Of a stretch of 64,000 bases of DNA, positions 17,613 through 27,216 are shown piece by piece. The position numbers and the translations under genes were made by a program. Under the pieces are notes generated by a model. It did not search any database. It saw nothing but the letters and a program-made list of their open reading frames with translations, and had not been told where the DNA came from. This DNA comes from Streptomyces sp. NBC_01451 (lineage in GTDB: Bacteria; Actinomycetota; Actinomycetes; Streptomycetales; Streptomycetaceae): the NCBI RefSeq assembly GCF_036227485.1, contig NZ_CP109479.1, positions 1,178,001-1,242,000 of the forward strand, given 5' to 3'. Numbering within the stretch: the first letter of the stretch is position 1; each line of letters begins with the position of its first letter.

Positions 17613-18644
17613 GTGGCTGACACCGACACCGACACCGAGCTGATGCGGCTTCCCGACATGCCGCTGCACGATCCGTTCGTCGTCGCCGACGAGAAGACCC
17701 GCACCTACTACCTCTACACGTCCAACGACCCGTCCGTATCGGGCGTGGACGGCACCGGCACGATGGTCTACCGCAGTCACGACCTGCGCGACTGGACGCG
17801 TCCGGTCGTGGTCTTCCTCACCGCCGGGCAGAAGGAGCTGTGGGCGACCGACGGCGGCTGGGCCCCCGAGGTGCACGAATGGGACGGCAGGTACTACCTG
17901 TTCACCACGCTGCACAACGAGGACAGGCCGCTTCCGGTGCCGCCGCCCAACCAGTGGGGTACACCGTTCCAGATCCCGGCCTACATGCGCGGCACGATCA
18001 CCGCCGTCTCCTCCTCACTGCTGGGCCCGTTCACCGTCGTCGACCCCGCACGCCCCACCCCGCCCCCGAACCTCATGACCCTCGACGGCACGCTCCACGT
18101 CGACCCGGCCGGCCGGCCGTGGATGGTGTACGCGCACGAGTGGCTGCAGACCATCGACGGAACCATGGAAGCGATCCGGCTGGCCCCGGACCTGTCCCGG
18201 ACGATCGGGGATCCGGTCCTCCTGTTCAAGGCCTCGGACGCGCCCTGGCTCACCGAGGAGATCCCCGCCGGGCTGCCGAGCCAGCTCCCGCCCTACATCA
18301 CCGACGGCCCTCAGCTCCACCGCACCCCCGACGGGTCGCTGCTGATGCTGTGGTCGACGTACGAGAAGAACGTCGTCGGCCGGGACGGGGCCGTCAGCGG
18401 CGGTTACGTACAGACGTACGCCACCTCGGAGTCGGGCGACGTCACCGGTCCGTGGCGGCAGCACCGGCCGCTGGTCCGCGACGACAGCGGTCACGGCATG
18501 CTCTTCCACACGTTCGACGGCCGGCTGATGATGGTTCTCCACCGCCCCTTCGAGAACGCGCGGGGCAAGCTGTACGAGATGGAGTTCGCCGGCGACGAGC
18601 TGCGGGTGCTCCGCCAGCGCGCCGACCTCGACGGCGGCGGCTGA
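17613..18644 (+). CDS. Glycoside hydrolase family 43-like protein
   Basis: 343 residues, cytoplasmic (no signal peptide). The five-bladed propeller pattern of GH43 is visible: an early aspartate in 'LHDPFVVAD', 'WAPEVHEWDGRYYLF', 'DGTLHVDPAGRPWMVY' and 'TDGPQLHRTPDGSLLMLWS'. These enzymes hydrolyse arabino- or xylo-oligosaccharides, but the substrate here is unknown. I start at GTG 17613, the first codon consistent with the fold; the ribosome site is weak. It is divergent from the ABC gene and ends in a good terminator. Confidence 0.85.
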   Translation: MADTDTDTELMRLPDMPLHDPFVVADEKTRTYYLYTSNDPSVSGVDGTGTMVYRSHDLRDWTRPVVVFLTAGQKELWATDGGWAPEVHEWDGRYYLFTTLHNEDRPLPVPPPNQWGTPFQIPAYMRGTITAVSSSLLGPFTVVDPARPTPPPNLMTLDGTLHVDPAGRPWMVYAHEWLQTIDGTMEAIRLAPDLSRTIGDPVLLFKASDAPWLTEEIPAGLPSQLPPYITDGPQLHRTPDGSLLMLWSTYEKNVVGRDGAVSGGYVQTYATSESGDVTGPWRQHRPLVRDDSGHGMLFHTFDGRLMMVLHRPFENARGKLYEMEFAGDELRVLRQRADLDGGG

Positions 18645-18662
18645 CGCCGCTGCGCGGAAACG

Positions 18663-18702
18663 CCGGAGGCCGCTCTCCCATTGCTGGAAAAGCGGCCTCC
18701 GG
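18663..18702. terminator. Hairpin between GH43-like gene and tRNA-Pro
   Basis: CCGGAGGCCGCT and AGCGGCCTCCGG form a perfect 12-bp stem with a 16-base loop. It lies 18 bases after the GH43-like stop and just beyond the tRNA 3' end, so it may serve both directions. Confidence 0.8.
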
Positions 18703-18718
18703 CCTCCGACTTCTCACG

Positions 18719-18792
<74 letters not shown>

Positions 18793-18891
18793 ATGCTGTC
18801 TGACCTGGTGTTTCCCCTGGCCGAACACGCATGGAAACAATACCGCACTCGGGTCGATGGTCGCGCACCCCTTTATTCGGACTCCGGCCCC

Positions 18892-18922
18892 TTGACCTCA
18901 AGCTTGGTTGAGGTCGCACGAT
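18892..18922 (+). promoter_or_regulatory. SoxR-type promoter of the transketolase pair, apparently leaderless
   Basis: The -35 TTGACC (18892-18897) and -10 CACGAT (18917-18922) are separated by 19 bases, the over-long spacer of MerR-family promoters. The spacer region carries ACCTCAAGCTTGGTTGAGG, which keeps the ACCTCAAG-N5-TTGAGG pattern of the SoxR box. The ATG follows the -10 by only 7 bases, so transcription should start at or beside the A of the start codon. Confidence 0.82.
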
Positions 18923-18929
18923 CGTCCTC

Positions 18930-19682
18930 ATGACAGCCACAACCACGCACGTCGACACGTCCGAGACACGCGACACCCACGCCACGCACGACACCCACCA
19001 CCGGCACGAGTACGCCGAGCTGGCCGGACTCATGGGGCTGATGACCGGCGCCGAGAAGCACGGGCCCGCGGCGACCTCCACGCTGGACGTGCTCTGGGTG
19101 CTCTACGACCGGGTCCTGCGGGTCGGCCCGGACCGGACGGCCGACCCCGAACGTGACCGGTTCCTGCTGTCCAAGGGGCACGGGCCCATGGCGTACTACG
19201 CGGTACTGGCCGCCAGGGGCTTCCTGCCCGTGGACTGGCTGCCGGGCTTCGGCTCGTACGACTCGCCGCTGGGCCACCACCCCGACCGGGTGCTGGTGCC
19301 GGGGGTCGAGATCGGCAGCGGCTCGCTGGGGCACGGGCTGCCGATCGCCGTGGGTTCGGCGCTGGGGCTGCGCGCCCAGGGACTCGACGGACCCGCGGTG
19401 TGGGTGCTGATCGGCGACGCCGAACTGGACGAGGGCAGCAACCACGAGGCGATCGCCTTCGCCGGTCCCGCCGGCCTCGAACGCCTGCACACCGTCGTCG
19501 TCGACAACTCGTCCGCCAGCCACGCCCGGCCCGGTGGCATCGCCGCCCGCTTCGAGGCCGCGGGCTGGTCCACGACGACGGTCGACGGCCGGGACCACGA
19601 AGCCCTGTACGCCGCCTTCACCACTCCCCACCCAGGCCGCCCGCACGTGGTCGTGGCGCGGGTCGAACCGAAGTCCGGCTGA
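18930..19682 (+). CDS. Transketolase, N-terminal (thiamine-diphosphate-binding) subunit
   Basis: 250 residues. The thiamine-diphosphate domain is recognisable from 'STLDVLWVLYDRVLRV', 'DRFLLSKGHGPMAYYAVLA', 'SGSLGHGLPIAVGSALG' and the GDAELDEGSNHEA motif. After a His/Thr-rich N-terminal tail of about 28 residues it has the length of the N-half of split transketolases. It pairs with the C-half 84 bases downstream. Split transketolases act in non-oxidative pentose phosphate or related two-carbon transfers. The promoter looks SoxR-controlled, so this is probably a redox-stress isoform. Confidence 0.93.
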   Translation: MTATTTHVDTSETRDTHATHDTHHRHEYAELAGLMGLMTGAEKHGPAATSTLDVLWVLYDRVLRVGPDRTADPERDRFLLSKGHGPMAYYAVLAARGFLPVDWLPGFGSYDSPLGHHPDRVLVPGVEIGSGSLGHGLPIAVGSALGLRAQGLDGPAVWVLIGDAELDEGSNHEAIAFAGPAGLERLHTVVVDNSSASHARPGGIAARFEAAGWSTTTVDGRDHEALYAAFTTPHPGRPHVVVARVEPKSG

Positions 19683-19766
19683 TCCCGGCACGTCCGGCCC
19701 GTCCGACCCGTCCCAGTCTCCCGTCGCACCTACCCGTCCCACCCGTCCGAAGGGATCCACTCCGCC

Positions 19767-20663
19767 ATGGACACCATGCGCGACCGCTTCGCCCCCGTCC
19801 TGACCAGGCTGCTCGACGAGGATCCACGCGTCGCCGTCGTCCTCGCCGAGATCGGCGTGGACGCGTTCACCCGGGCACAGGCCCGGCATCCCGACCGGGT
19901 GATCAACGTGGGCATCCGTGAGCAACTCCTCGTCGGCGCGGGCGCCGGCCTGGCCCTCACCGGGATGCGCCCCGTCCTGCACACCTTCGCGAGCTTCCTC
20001 GTGGAGCGCCCTTTCGAGCAGGTCAAGCTCGACCTCGGCCACCAGGACGTCGGCGCCGTACTCGTGAGCGCCGCCGCCTCCTTCGACTGGCCGGCGGGCG
20101 GCCACACGCACATGGCACCCGGTGACGTGGCCCTCCTCGACACCCTGGACGGCTGGACCGTCCATGTACCGGGACATCCCGACGAGGCCGAGACGCTGCT
20201 GCGGCACGCGGTCGCCGCGGGCGACGACAGGGTGTACGTACGGCTGTCGACGCAGTCCAACGCGGAAGGGCTCGCGGTCGACGGCGAACGGTTCCGCACC
20301 GTCCGCGAGGGCCGTTCCGGTGTCGTGATCGCCGTCGGGCCGATGCTCGACGCGGTGCTCGCCGCCACGGAGGGGCTGGACGTCACCGTCCTGTACGCGA
20401 CGACCGTACGGCCCTTCGACACGGGCGCCCTGCGCCGGGCCACGGAGACGGCGGGCACCGATGTCGTCCTCGTCGAGCCGTACCTCGCCGGCACGTCCAC
20501 AGCCGTCGTGAACGACGCGCTCTGCGGGGTGCCCCACCGGGTGCTGGGCCTCGGCGTGGGCCGCCGCGAACTGCGCCGCTACGGAGACGTCGACGAGCAC
20601 GTGGCCGCGCACGGACTCGACGCGCGCACGCTCCGGGAGCGGATCCGGGGGTTCGTGGCCTGA
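19767..20663 (+). CDS. Transketolase, C-terminal subunit
   Basis: 298 residues with the pyrimidine-binding and C-terminal domains of transketolase/DXS-type enzymes. Landmarks are 'VLAEIGVDAF', 'PDRVINVGIREQLLVGAGAGLALTG' (catalytic Glu in 'GIREQ'), 'VHTFASFL'-like 'LHTFASFLVERPFEQVKLD' and 'YATTVRPFD'. ATG 19767 follows AAGGGATCC. It forms the complete enzyme with the preceding gene. Sugar substrate specificity cannot be read from the sequence. Confidence 0.93.
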   Translation: MDTMRDRFAPVLTRLLDEDPRVAVVLAEIGVDAFTRAQARHPDRVINVGIREQLLVGAGAGLALTGMRPVLHTFASFLVERPFEQVKLDLGHQDVGAVLVSAAASFDWPAGGHTHMAPGDVALLDTLDGWTVHVPGHPDEAETLLRHAVAAGDDRVYVRLSTQSNAEGLAVDGERFRTVREGRSGVVIAVGPMLDAVLAATEGLDVTVLYATTVRPFDTGALRRATETAGTDVVLVEPYLAGTSTAVVNDALCGVPHRVLGLGVGRRELRRYGDVDEHVAAHGLDARTLRERIRGFVA

Positions 20664-20678
20664 GCTCGCCGCCCGGAC

Positions 20679-21038
20679 TCAGCCGGCGTCCGGTGCGCCC
20701 AACTCCGGGTAGGCGTCCAGCAGCCGGGTCGGGGCCGCCTGGCGCCAGGAGTCGGCGAGGATGTCACGCAGTTCGCCGTCGTCCTCCAGCGCGGCCAGGC
20801 GCACTCTGACCCAGGCGAAACCCGCCTCGTGGTCGGCGATCCAGAACTTCTCGGGCTCGGCCAGGACCAGTTCGTCGCGCTCCTCCTTCGGGCAGCGCAC
20901 GGCGATGGAGGTCTCGTCCTCGGGGAGCGTGGCGAACATCTTGCCCGCGACCCGGAACGTGGGCATGCTCCAGGCGATCTTCTCCGTCGTGTCCGGCAGG
21001 GAGAGGGAGATACGGCGTACGTCTTCGGCTTCCGGCAT
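20679..21038 (-). CDS. MmcQ/YjbR-family protein
   Basis: 119 residues of the small YjbR fold (double-wing DNA-binding-like). Visible landmarks: 'SLPDTTEKIAWSMPTFRVAGKMFATL', 'VRCPKEERDEL' and 'HEAGFAWVRVRLAAL'. ATG 21038 is the most likely start; in-frame GTG codons lie upstream. It converges on the transketolase pair with only 15 bases between stops. Function unknown; family members are often near metabolic genes. Confidence 0.85.
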   Translation of the reverse strand: MPEAEDVRRISLSLPDTTEKIAWSMPTFRVAGKMFATLPEDETSIAVRCPKEERDELVLAEPEKFWIADHEAGFAWVRVRLAALEDDGELRDILADSWRQAAPTRLLDAYPELGAPDAG

Positions 21039-21119
21039 GCAACGCACCGTAGCCAATGCCACTGACAATCACCCGCGGTCGTCCGCCAGGGGCCCGCTCC
21101 TCCGGGCCGGGAGCCACGC

Positions 21120-22022
21120 CTACGTCCGCGCGGCGGTGCCGAGCGCCTCCAGCACCGGGCGGATCAGCGGGTGTTCCTCCGCTCCCCGGCGTACGGCCGC
21201 GAAGACCCTCCGGGTGGGCGCCGTCCCGTCGACCGGCCGCACGACCACTCCCGTCAGCTCCATGCCGCGCAGCGCCGAACGCGGTACGAGGGCCACACCG
21301 GCGTCGGCCGAGGCAAGGGCCACGACCGCACGGAAGTCGTCGGAGGAGTGTTCGAGGCGGGGCCGGAAACCGGCGTTCTCGCAGGCCAGGACGACCACCT
21401 CGTGGCAGGGGTTGCCGGGGTAGGGCCCGATCCACGCGTCCTTGGCCAGTTCGGCGAGCGGCACCTCGTGGGCGTCGGCGAGCCGGTGGGTGACCGGGAC
21501 GACCGCGTCGAAGGGCTCGGCGTAGAGGGGGACGTGGGTGAGGCGCGGGTCGTCCGCGGGCGGCGCTCCCCGGTACTCGACGGCCACCGCGACGTCGACC
21601 TGCCGGTCGAGCACCATCGGCAGGCTGGCGTCACCCTCGGCGTCCTGGACGCGGACCCGGATACCGGGGGCGGTCCCGGCGAGGCGGGCCAGGGCCGGGG
21701 CGACGACCAGGGCGATGCCGGTCGCGAAGGCGGCGACGGTGACCGTGCCTGCGGCGCCCGAGTCGTACGCGGCCAACTCGGCCTCCGCGCGCTCCAGTTG
21801 GGCAAGGACCATGTTGGTGTGGGCGAGCAGGATCTCGCCGGCCGGGGTCAGCCGTACGCCCTTGGCGCCGCGCTCGACGAGCCGGTGGCCGGTCTCCTGC
21901 TCCAGGGCCGTGAGCTGCTGGGAGACGGCCGAGGGGGTGAGGTACAGCGCGGCGGCAGCCGCTGTCACCGTCCGGTGGTCGGCCACCGCCCGCAGGATGT
22001 GGAGCCGCCGCGCTTCGATCAT
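21120..22022 (-). CDS. LysR-family transcriptional regulator
   Basis: 300 residues: winged helix-turn-helix at about 1-60 ('RLHILRAVADHRTVTAAAAALYLTPSAVSQQLTALEQETG') and an effector-binding domain. The start ATG 22022 gives the standard N-terminus 'MIEARRLHILR'. AT-rich sequence containing 'gcgatcgattatcc' lies just upstream. It follows kbl in the same direction, 78 bases downstream, so it may report on threonine/glycine metabolism, but LysR genes usually control divergent targets and none is present here. Confidence 0.92.
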   Translation of the reverse strand: MIEARRLHILRAVADHRTVTAAAAALYLTPSAVSQQLTALEQETGHRLVERGAKGVRLTPAGEILLAHTNMVLAQLERAEAELAAYDSGAAGTVTVAAFATGIALVVAPALARLAGTAPGIRVRVQDAEGDASLPMVLDRQVDVAVAVEYRGAPPADDPRLTHVPLYAEPFDAVVPVTHRLADAHEVPLAELAKDAWIGPYPGNPCHEVVVLACENAGFRPRLEHSSDDFRAVVALASADAGVALVPRSALRGMELTGVVVRPVDGTAPTRRVFAAVRRGAEEHPLIRPVLEALGTAART

Positions 22023-22100
22023 GCGATCGATTATCCAGTAATGTCCGGGACGGCGTGCGCGCGACGGCACGCCGGCAACGGTCCGCCGGGAACGGTCCGG

Positions 22101-23300
22101 TCAGCCCTCCAGCTCCGCCCGGGCCGCGACGAAGGCGTCGACCGCACGGTTCACGTCCTCGGTGGAGTGCGCCGCCGACAGTTGGACGCGGATCCGGGCC
22201 TTCCCCTGCGGCACGACCGGGTACGAGAAGCCGATCACGTACACGCCGCGCTCCAGCAGCAGCTCCGCCAGCCGGCCGGCCTTCGTGGCGTCACCGATCA
22301 TCACGGGTGCGATGGCGTGGTCGCCGGGGAGGATGTCGAAGCCCTCCTCGGTCATCCGGCGGCGGAACAGGGCGGTGTTCCCGGCGAGCCGCGTCCGCAG
22401 CTCGTCCGCCGACTCCAGCAGGTCGAGCACCTTCAGCGAGGCGGCGGCGATCACCGGGGCAAGCGTGTTCGAGAACAGGTACGGCCGGGAGCGCTGCCGC
22501 AGGAGCGCGACGATCTCGGCGCGCGCGGCCACATAGCCCCCGGACGCACCGCCCAGCGCCTTGCCCAGCGTGCCGGTGACGATGTCCACGCGGTCCATGA
22601 CGCCGTGCAGTTCGGGGGTACCCCGGCCACCGGGGCCGACGAACCCGACGGCGTGCGAGTCGTCGACCATGACCATGGCGCCGTGGCGGTCGGCGAGGTC
22701 GCAGATCTCGCGCAGCGGGGCCACGTAGCCGTCCATGGAGAACACGCCGTCGGTGACGATCAGCTTCCGGCGCGCGCCGCCCTCCGCGGCCTCCTTCAGC
22801 TGCCGCTCCAGGTCGGCCATGTCACGGTTGGCGTACCGGAACCGGCGGGCCTTTGACAGGCGGATGCCGTCGATGATCGAGGCGTGGTTGAGGGCGTCGG
22901 AGATCACCGCGTCCTCGGCGTCGAGGAGGGTCTCGAAGACGCCGCCGTTGGCGTCGAAGCAGGAGGAGTAGAGGATCGTGTCCTCCTGCCCGAGGAACGC
23001 CGACAGGCGGGCCTCCAGTTCCTTGTGCACCTCCTGCGTACCGCAGATGAACCGCACGGAGGCCATGCCGTAGCCCCAGCGGTCGAGGGCCTCGTGGGCG
23101 GCGGCGACGACCTCGGGGTGGTCGGCGAGGCCGAGGTAGTTGTTGGCGCAGAAGTTGAGCACCTCGCCGGGACGCCCGCCCGAGGTGACGGCGACGGTCG
23201 CGGACTGCGGGCTGCCGATGACGCGCTCGGGCTTGTGCAGACCGGCGGCACGGATCTCGTCGAGAGTGGCGCGCAGGTCGTCGCGCACGGAGTCGAACAT
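22101..23300 (-). CDS. kbl: Glycine C-acetyltransferase (2-amino-3-ketobutyrate CoA ligase)
   Basis: 399 residues, normal length. This PLP enzyme cleaves 2-amino-3-oxobutyrate with CoA to glycine and acetyl-CoA, the second step of threonine degradation. Family motifs: '[14 protein letters not shown]', '[16 protein letters not shown]', '[15 protein letters not shown]' and PLP-lysine K247 in 'GTLGKALGG'. CAGGAG lies 8 bases before ATG 23300. It is 28 bases downstream of tdh, forming a tdh-kbl operon. Confidence 0.96.
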   Translation of the reverse strand: MFDSVRDDLRATLDEIRAAGLHKPERVIGSPQSATVAVTSGGRPGEVLNFCANNYLGLADHPEVVAAAHEALDRWGYGMASVRFICGTQEVHKELEARLSAFLGQEDTILYSSCFDANGGVFETLLDAEDAVISDALNHASIIDGIRLSKARRFRYANRDMADLERQLKEAAEGGARRKLIVTDGVFSMDGYVAPLREICDLADRHGAMVMVDDSHAVGFVGPGGRGTPELHGVMDRVDIVTGTLGKALGGASGGYVAARAEIVALLRQRSRPYLFSNTLAPVIAAASLKVLDLLESADELRTRLAGNTALFRRRMTEEGFDILPGDHAIAPVMIGDATKAGRLAELLLERGVYVIGFSYPVVPQGKARIRVQLSAAHSTEDVNRAVDAFVAARAELEG

Positions 23301-23328
23301 GACAGAAGCTCCTGAGGATATGAGGGAG

Positions 23329-24357
23329 TTACGTGGTCCAGTCGAGGATGACCTTGCCGCCCCGGCCGCTCGCCGCGTCCGCGAACGCGGCCTCGTGGTC
23401 GCGGTGGTCGTAGCGGCCGGTGATGACCGGCGAGAGGTCGAGGCCGCCCTCCAGCAGCACCGACATCGCGTACCAGGTCTCGAACATCTCTCGACCGTAG
23501 ATCCCCTTGATGGTGATCATCGAGGTGACGATCCGGGACCAGTCGACCGCGAACTCCTCGGCCGGCAGACCGAGCACGGCGATGCGTCCGCCGTGCGTCA
23601 TGTTGGCGATCATGTCCCGCATCGCCTCCGGGCGACCGGACATCTCCAGCCCGATGTCGAAGCCCTCGCGGAGTCCGAGGGCGCGCTGGCCGTCGGCGAC
23701 GGTCGCGCCGGAGACGTTCAGCGCCAGGCTCGCGCCGATCTTGCGGGCCAGTTCGAGCCGTTCCTCGCTGACGTCGGTGACGACCACGTTCCGTGCCCCC
23801 GCGTGCCGGGCCACCGCCGCCGCCATCAGCCCGATCGGGCCGGCCCCCGTGATCAGGACGTCCTCGCCCACCAGCGGGAACGACAGGGCGGTGTGCACGG
23901 CGTTGCCGAACGGGTCGAAGATGGCCGCGACGTCGAGGTCGACGGGCACGCGGTGCACCCACACGTTGGCGGCGGGCAACGCCACGTACTCGGCGAAGGC
24001 GCCGTCCCGCCCGACACCGAGCCCCACCGTGGCCCGGCACAGGTGGCGGCGCCCGGCGAGGCAGTTGCGGCACCGGCCGCACACGAGGTGCCCCTCGCCG
24101 CTGACCCGGTCGCCGACACCGATGTCGGTGACATCGCGTCCGGTCCGGACGACCTCGCCGACGAACTCGTGCCCGACCACCAGTGGCGTCCGGATCGCCT
24201 GCCGCGCCCAGCCGTCCCAGGCACGGATGTGCAGGTCGGTGCCGCAGATCCCGGTTCTGAGCACCTTGATCAGCACGTCACCGGGGCCCGTCACCGGTTC
24301 CGGTACGTCCGCGAGCCACAGCCCGGGTTCCGCCTTCTTCTTGACCAGCGCCTTCAA
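23329..24357 (-). CDS. tdh: L-threonine 3-dehydrogenase
   Basis: 342 residues, zinc-dependent medium-chain dehydrogenase oxidising threonine to 2-amino-3-oxobutyrate with NAD+. Catalytic zinc ligands C38 ('TGICGTDLH') and H63-E64 ('VGHEF'), structural zinc cluster 'CGRCRNC...C', nucleotide fold '[10 protein letters not shown]'. The start is TTG at 24357, 7 bases after AGGAG; the reading MKALVKKK fits the family N-terminus. It is first gene of the tdh-kbl unit and ends with TAA, which is uncommon in this window. Confidence 0.95.
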   Translation of the reverse strand: MKALVKKKAEPGLWLADVPEPVTGPGDVLIKVLRTGICGTDLHIRAWDGWARQAIRTPLVVGHEFVGEVVRTGRDVTDIGVGDRVSGEGHLVCGRCRNCLAGRRHLCRATVGLGVGRDGAFAEYVALPAANVWVHRVPVDLDVAAIFDPFGNAVHTALSFPLVGEDVLITGAGPIGLMAAAVARHAGARNVVVTDVSEERLELARKIGASLALNVSGATVADGQRALGLREGFDIGLEMSGRPEAMRDMIANMTHGGRIAVLGLPAEEFAVDWSRIVTSMITIKGIYGREMFETWYAMSVLLEGGLDLSPVITGRYDHRDHEAAFADAASGRGGKVILDWTT

Positions 24358-24707
24358 CGCAACGCTCCTGTGGGTAAGACCCCGGGGCAGGGCACGCCGA
24401 AGGAGCCCGTGGCGGGGAGAATGGTGACGTCGACGGCAGGACCGACGAGAACGCGGACCCGAGAACGCGAGTCGAAATCTGCCGTACGGCGGCTCCCAGG
24501 TCCATCGAGGTTTTCTTAAGCGCCGCCGCAGCTCTCCTTCACGCCGGGTGGCGACTGGCATATCCCTATTGGCCGGAAGAACGACAGCCGCGGCACCCCT
24601 GTTGATCCGACCGGAACGATCAGCCGTATCCCTTCTGAGAACCGCGCGACCCGACAACGGAACCGACAGCCGCGCCCCGCGGGGCCGTAAGGAGCCAGGA
24701 ACCCGTC
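24358..24707. other. Divergent intergenic region, tdh / DUF2264 gene
   Basis: About 350 bases without a gene between two divergent starts. It holds a small AT-rich patch ('gaggttttcttaagcg', 24509-24524) and the ribosome sites of both genes. I see no clear palindrome. Confidence 0.5.
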
Positions 24708-26594
24708 ATGCCCGCACCGCACTTGGCGCTTCCGCCCAACGACCGGGTCCTGTCCCTGTTCACCGGCTGGACCCGGGCGCACTGGGAGGCGCTCGCAGAC
24801 CGGCAGTTGGCCGCGCTGGTCCCCTACGCGACGCCGGGTCTCGCGCAGTACCGGCTGCCGGGCCGAAACTCCTCGGCGGGCGTGGTGTCGGACGGCCTCG
24901 AAGGTTTCGCGCGGTCGTTTCTGCTGGCCTCCTTCCGGATCGCGGGAGCCGCGGGCGATGTGGATCAACGTCTCGTGGAACGCTACGCGCAGGGTCTGAC
25001 AACGGGCACGGACCGGGACAGCGGTGAGGCCTGGCCCGAACTCACCGACTGTTCCCAGCCGATGACCGAAGCCGCCTCGATCGCGATCGGGCTGCACGAG
25101 ACCCGCCCGTGGATCTGGGACCGGCTCGACGTGGACGTGCAGGAGCGGATCGTCGACTGGCTGTGGGGCTTCGTGGGCCGCCGGACCCGGGACGACAGCG
25201 GACGGCTGTGCCAGGTGGTCGCCGAGCAGTTCCTGGCCTCCGTCGGGGCGCCGCACCGCCAGGAGGACATCGACGGCGGTCTCGACCGGATCGACGACTG
25301 GTATGTCGGCGGCGGCTGGTACAGCGACGGCGACGGCCGCGTTTTCGACTACCACGTCGGGTGGGCACTGCACCTCTATCCCCTGCTGTGGTGCCGGATG
25401 ACGGGCGGCGAGGACGGCGGTCGCGGCCGGGTCCACCGGCGCCGGCTGGCCCAGTTCCTCGCCTCCTACCCGCACTTCTTCGGGGCGGACGGGGCCCCCG
25501 TCCACCAGGGCCGCTCCCTGACGTACCGTTTCGCCGCGACCGCTCCCGTCTGGCTGGGCGCGCTGGCCGAGTGCACCCCGCTGGCGCCCGGGCTGACCCG
25601 GCGGCTGGCCTCGGGCGCGGTGGCGCACTTCGTGGAGCGCGGGGTGCCCGACGAGCGCGGGCTGCTGCCGCTGGGCTGGTACGGCACGTTCCTGCCGGCG
25701 ACCCAGGCGTACTCGGGGCCCGGATCGCCGTACTGGTCGAGCACGGCCTTCCTGGGGCTGCTGCTGCCCCCGGAGCACGCGGTGTGGACCGCCCGCGAAC
25801 GCCCGCTGCCCGTCGAGGAGTCGGACCATTACACGGCGTTGCCCGGACCGGGCTGGCTGCTGCACGGCACCCGGCACGACGGCATCGTGCGTCTCGTCAA
25901 CCACGGCAGCGACCACAACCCGACGGAGGGACCCGCCGAAGACGACCCGCACTACGCGAAGTTCGGCTACTCGACGGCGACGGCCCCGGAGACGGGCGCG
26001 GGCGCCTGGGAGCGGAACGTGGACGGTCACCTGGCTCTCCTCGCCCCCGACGGTACGGCGTCGCGCCGGCGCGGAATCCTTCCGCTGCACTGCTCGGGGC
26101 GGGTCGCCGCCTCCCGGTACGAGGCCGAACTCCCGGGCGTGGAGGGGGAGTTCCGGGTCGAGTCGACGAGCGTGCTGCACGGCTCCTGGGAGATCCGCGT
26201 ACATCGGGTCCAGGCACCGGCCGAGGCGGCGGTCCGGGAGGGCGGCTACGCGGTGGCCGACACCGCCCTGCCGGAGGCCGAGCGGGGTGACGGCTGGGCC
26301 CTGACCCGTACCGGTTCGGGTCTGACCAGCGTGGTCGTCGCGCTGCACGGCTGGGACGAGGCGACGGGCGTGGCCCGCGAGGTCGACGCGAACGCCTTCG
26401 GCCCGCACTCGGCGACGCCGTATCTCCAGCGCGCGGCCGAGTCCCCGGGCGCGAGCAGGCTGTTCGTGACCCTGGTCGCGCTGACCCGGGACGCGGTGCA
26501 TCCGCAGGCCCTGCGCGAGGCCGTGTCGTGCGCGGTGACGGAGGAGGGCCGCGCACTGGTCATGTTCCCGGACGGCGAGACGGTCTCCGTGTGA
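24708..26594 (+). CDS. DUF2264 domain-containing protein
   Basis: 628 residues, no signal peptide. The N-terminal two thirds match the DUF2264 (alpha/alpha-barrel, glycosidase-like) pattern: 'SFLLASFRIAGAAGD', 'EAWPELTDCSQPMTEAASIAIGLHET', 'GGWYSDGDGRVFDYHVGWALHLYPLL' and 'GPGSPYWSSTAFLGLLLP'. A beta-rich C-terminal part follows. Such proteins are expected to act on carbohydrates but the reaction is not established. GTAAGGAG precedes ATG. Its promoter region is shared with tdh. Confidence 0.88.
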   Translation: MPAPHLALPPNDRVLSLFTGWTRAHWEALADRQLAALVPYATPGLAQYRLPGRNSSAGVVSDGLEGFARSFLLASFRIAGAAGDVDQRLVERYAQGLTTGTDRDSGEAWPELTDCSQPMTEAASIAIGLHETRPWIWDRLDVDVQERIVDWLWGFVGRRTRDDSGRLCQVVAEQFLASVGAPHRQEDIDGGLDRIDDWYVGGGWYSDGDGRVFDYHVGWALHLYPLLWCRMTGGEDGGRGRVHRRRLAQFLASYPHFFGADGAPVHQGRSLTYRFAATAPVWLGALAECTPLAPGLTRRLASGAVAHFVERGVPDERGLLPLGWYGTFLPATQAYSGPGSPYWSSTAFLGLLLPPEHAVWTARERPLPVEESDHYTALPGPGWLLHGTRHDGIVRLVNHGSDHNPTEGPAEDDPHYAKFGYSTATAPETGAGAWERNVDGHLALLAPDGTASRRRGILPLHCSGRVAASRYEAELPGVEGEFRVESTSVLHGSWEIRVHRVQAPAEAAVREGGYAVADTALPEAERGDGWALTRTGSGLTSVVVALHGWDEATGVAREVDANAFGPHSATPYLQRAAESPGASRLFVTLVALTRDAVHPQALREAVSCAVTEEGRALVMFPDGETVSV

Positions 26595-26634
26595 CCGTCC
26601 CCGTATGTCGCCCTCCGTACGGCGGAGCCGCCCC

Positions 26635-27216
26635 TCAGAGAGGGGCCTCACCCGGCGCGAGGTGCCCGACGAGTTCCGCAGCCATCGCCTTGATGGTCTC
26701 CAGCCCGGCCCTCCCCCAGGGGCGCGGCTCGAAGGCGGCGACGCACACCGTGCCCAGCGCCATGCCCGCGCTGTCGATGAGCGGCGCGCCCAGATAGGAA
26801 CGGATGCCGAACTCGTCGACGACCGGGTTGCCCGCGAACCGCGGATAGTCGCGGACGTCCTCCAGGACGAGCGCCTTGCGCCGGACCACCACATGCGGGC
26901 AGAACCCGTGGTCGCGCGGCAGCCGGCGGCCCACACGCGGCTTCGCCTCGCCCGGGTCGCCGCCCGCCTCCCGGCCGGTGCCGGCATCGGCCGGGACATG
27001 CAGCCCGGCGAAGAACTGCCGCTCCGCACCGACGAAGTTGACCATCGCGTAGGGCGCGCCGACCATTTCGGCGAGGCGGTCCGCGAAGGCGTCGAGGGCG
27101 GGCTCGGGCCGTTCCCCGAAGCCCAGTCCGCGCAGCCGCCGGGTGCGGGCCGGGGCCTCGTCGTCCTCCGGCGTCAGCAGCAGACGGCCGGCCGGGCGGG
27201 GCGGGTCGTAGCTCAT
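26635..27216 (-). CDS. GAF-domain protein at the end of the conservon
   Basis: 193 residues with one GAF domain (about 40-185: 'ADRLAEMVGAPYAMVNFVGAERQFFAGL', 'CPHVVVRRKALVLEDVRDYPRFAGNPVVDEFGIRSYLGAPL', 'ALGTVCVAA'). No kinase or output domain is attached. Its start overlaps the GTPase gene stop by 4 bases (27213-27216), so it is co-translated with the conservon and probably adds a ligand- or redox-sensing input. Confidence 0.9.
   Translation of the reverse strand: MSYDPPRPAGRLLLTPEDDEAPARTRRLRGLGFGERPEPALDAFADRLAEMVGAPYAMVNFVGAERQFFAGLHVPADAGTGREAGGDPGEAKPRVGRRLPRDHGFCPHVVVRRKALVLEDVRDYPRFAGNPVVDEFGIRSYLGAPLIDSAGMALGTVCVAAFEPRPWGRAGLETIKAMAAELVGHLAPGEAPL

Noticed and set aside
24358..24707. 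A small gene between tdh and the DUF2264 gene
   Set aside because: Open frames overlap both neighbours in shadow frames only; no ribosome site or coding-like codon pattern.
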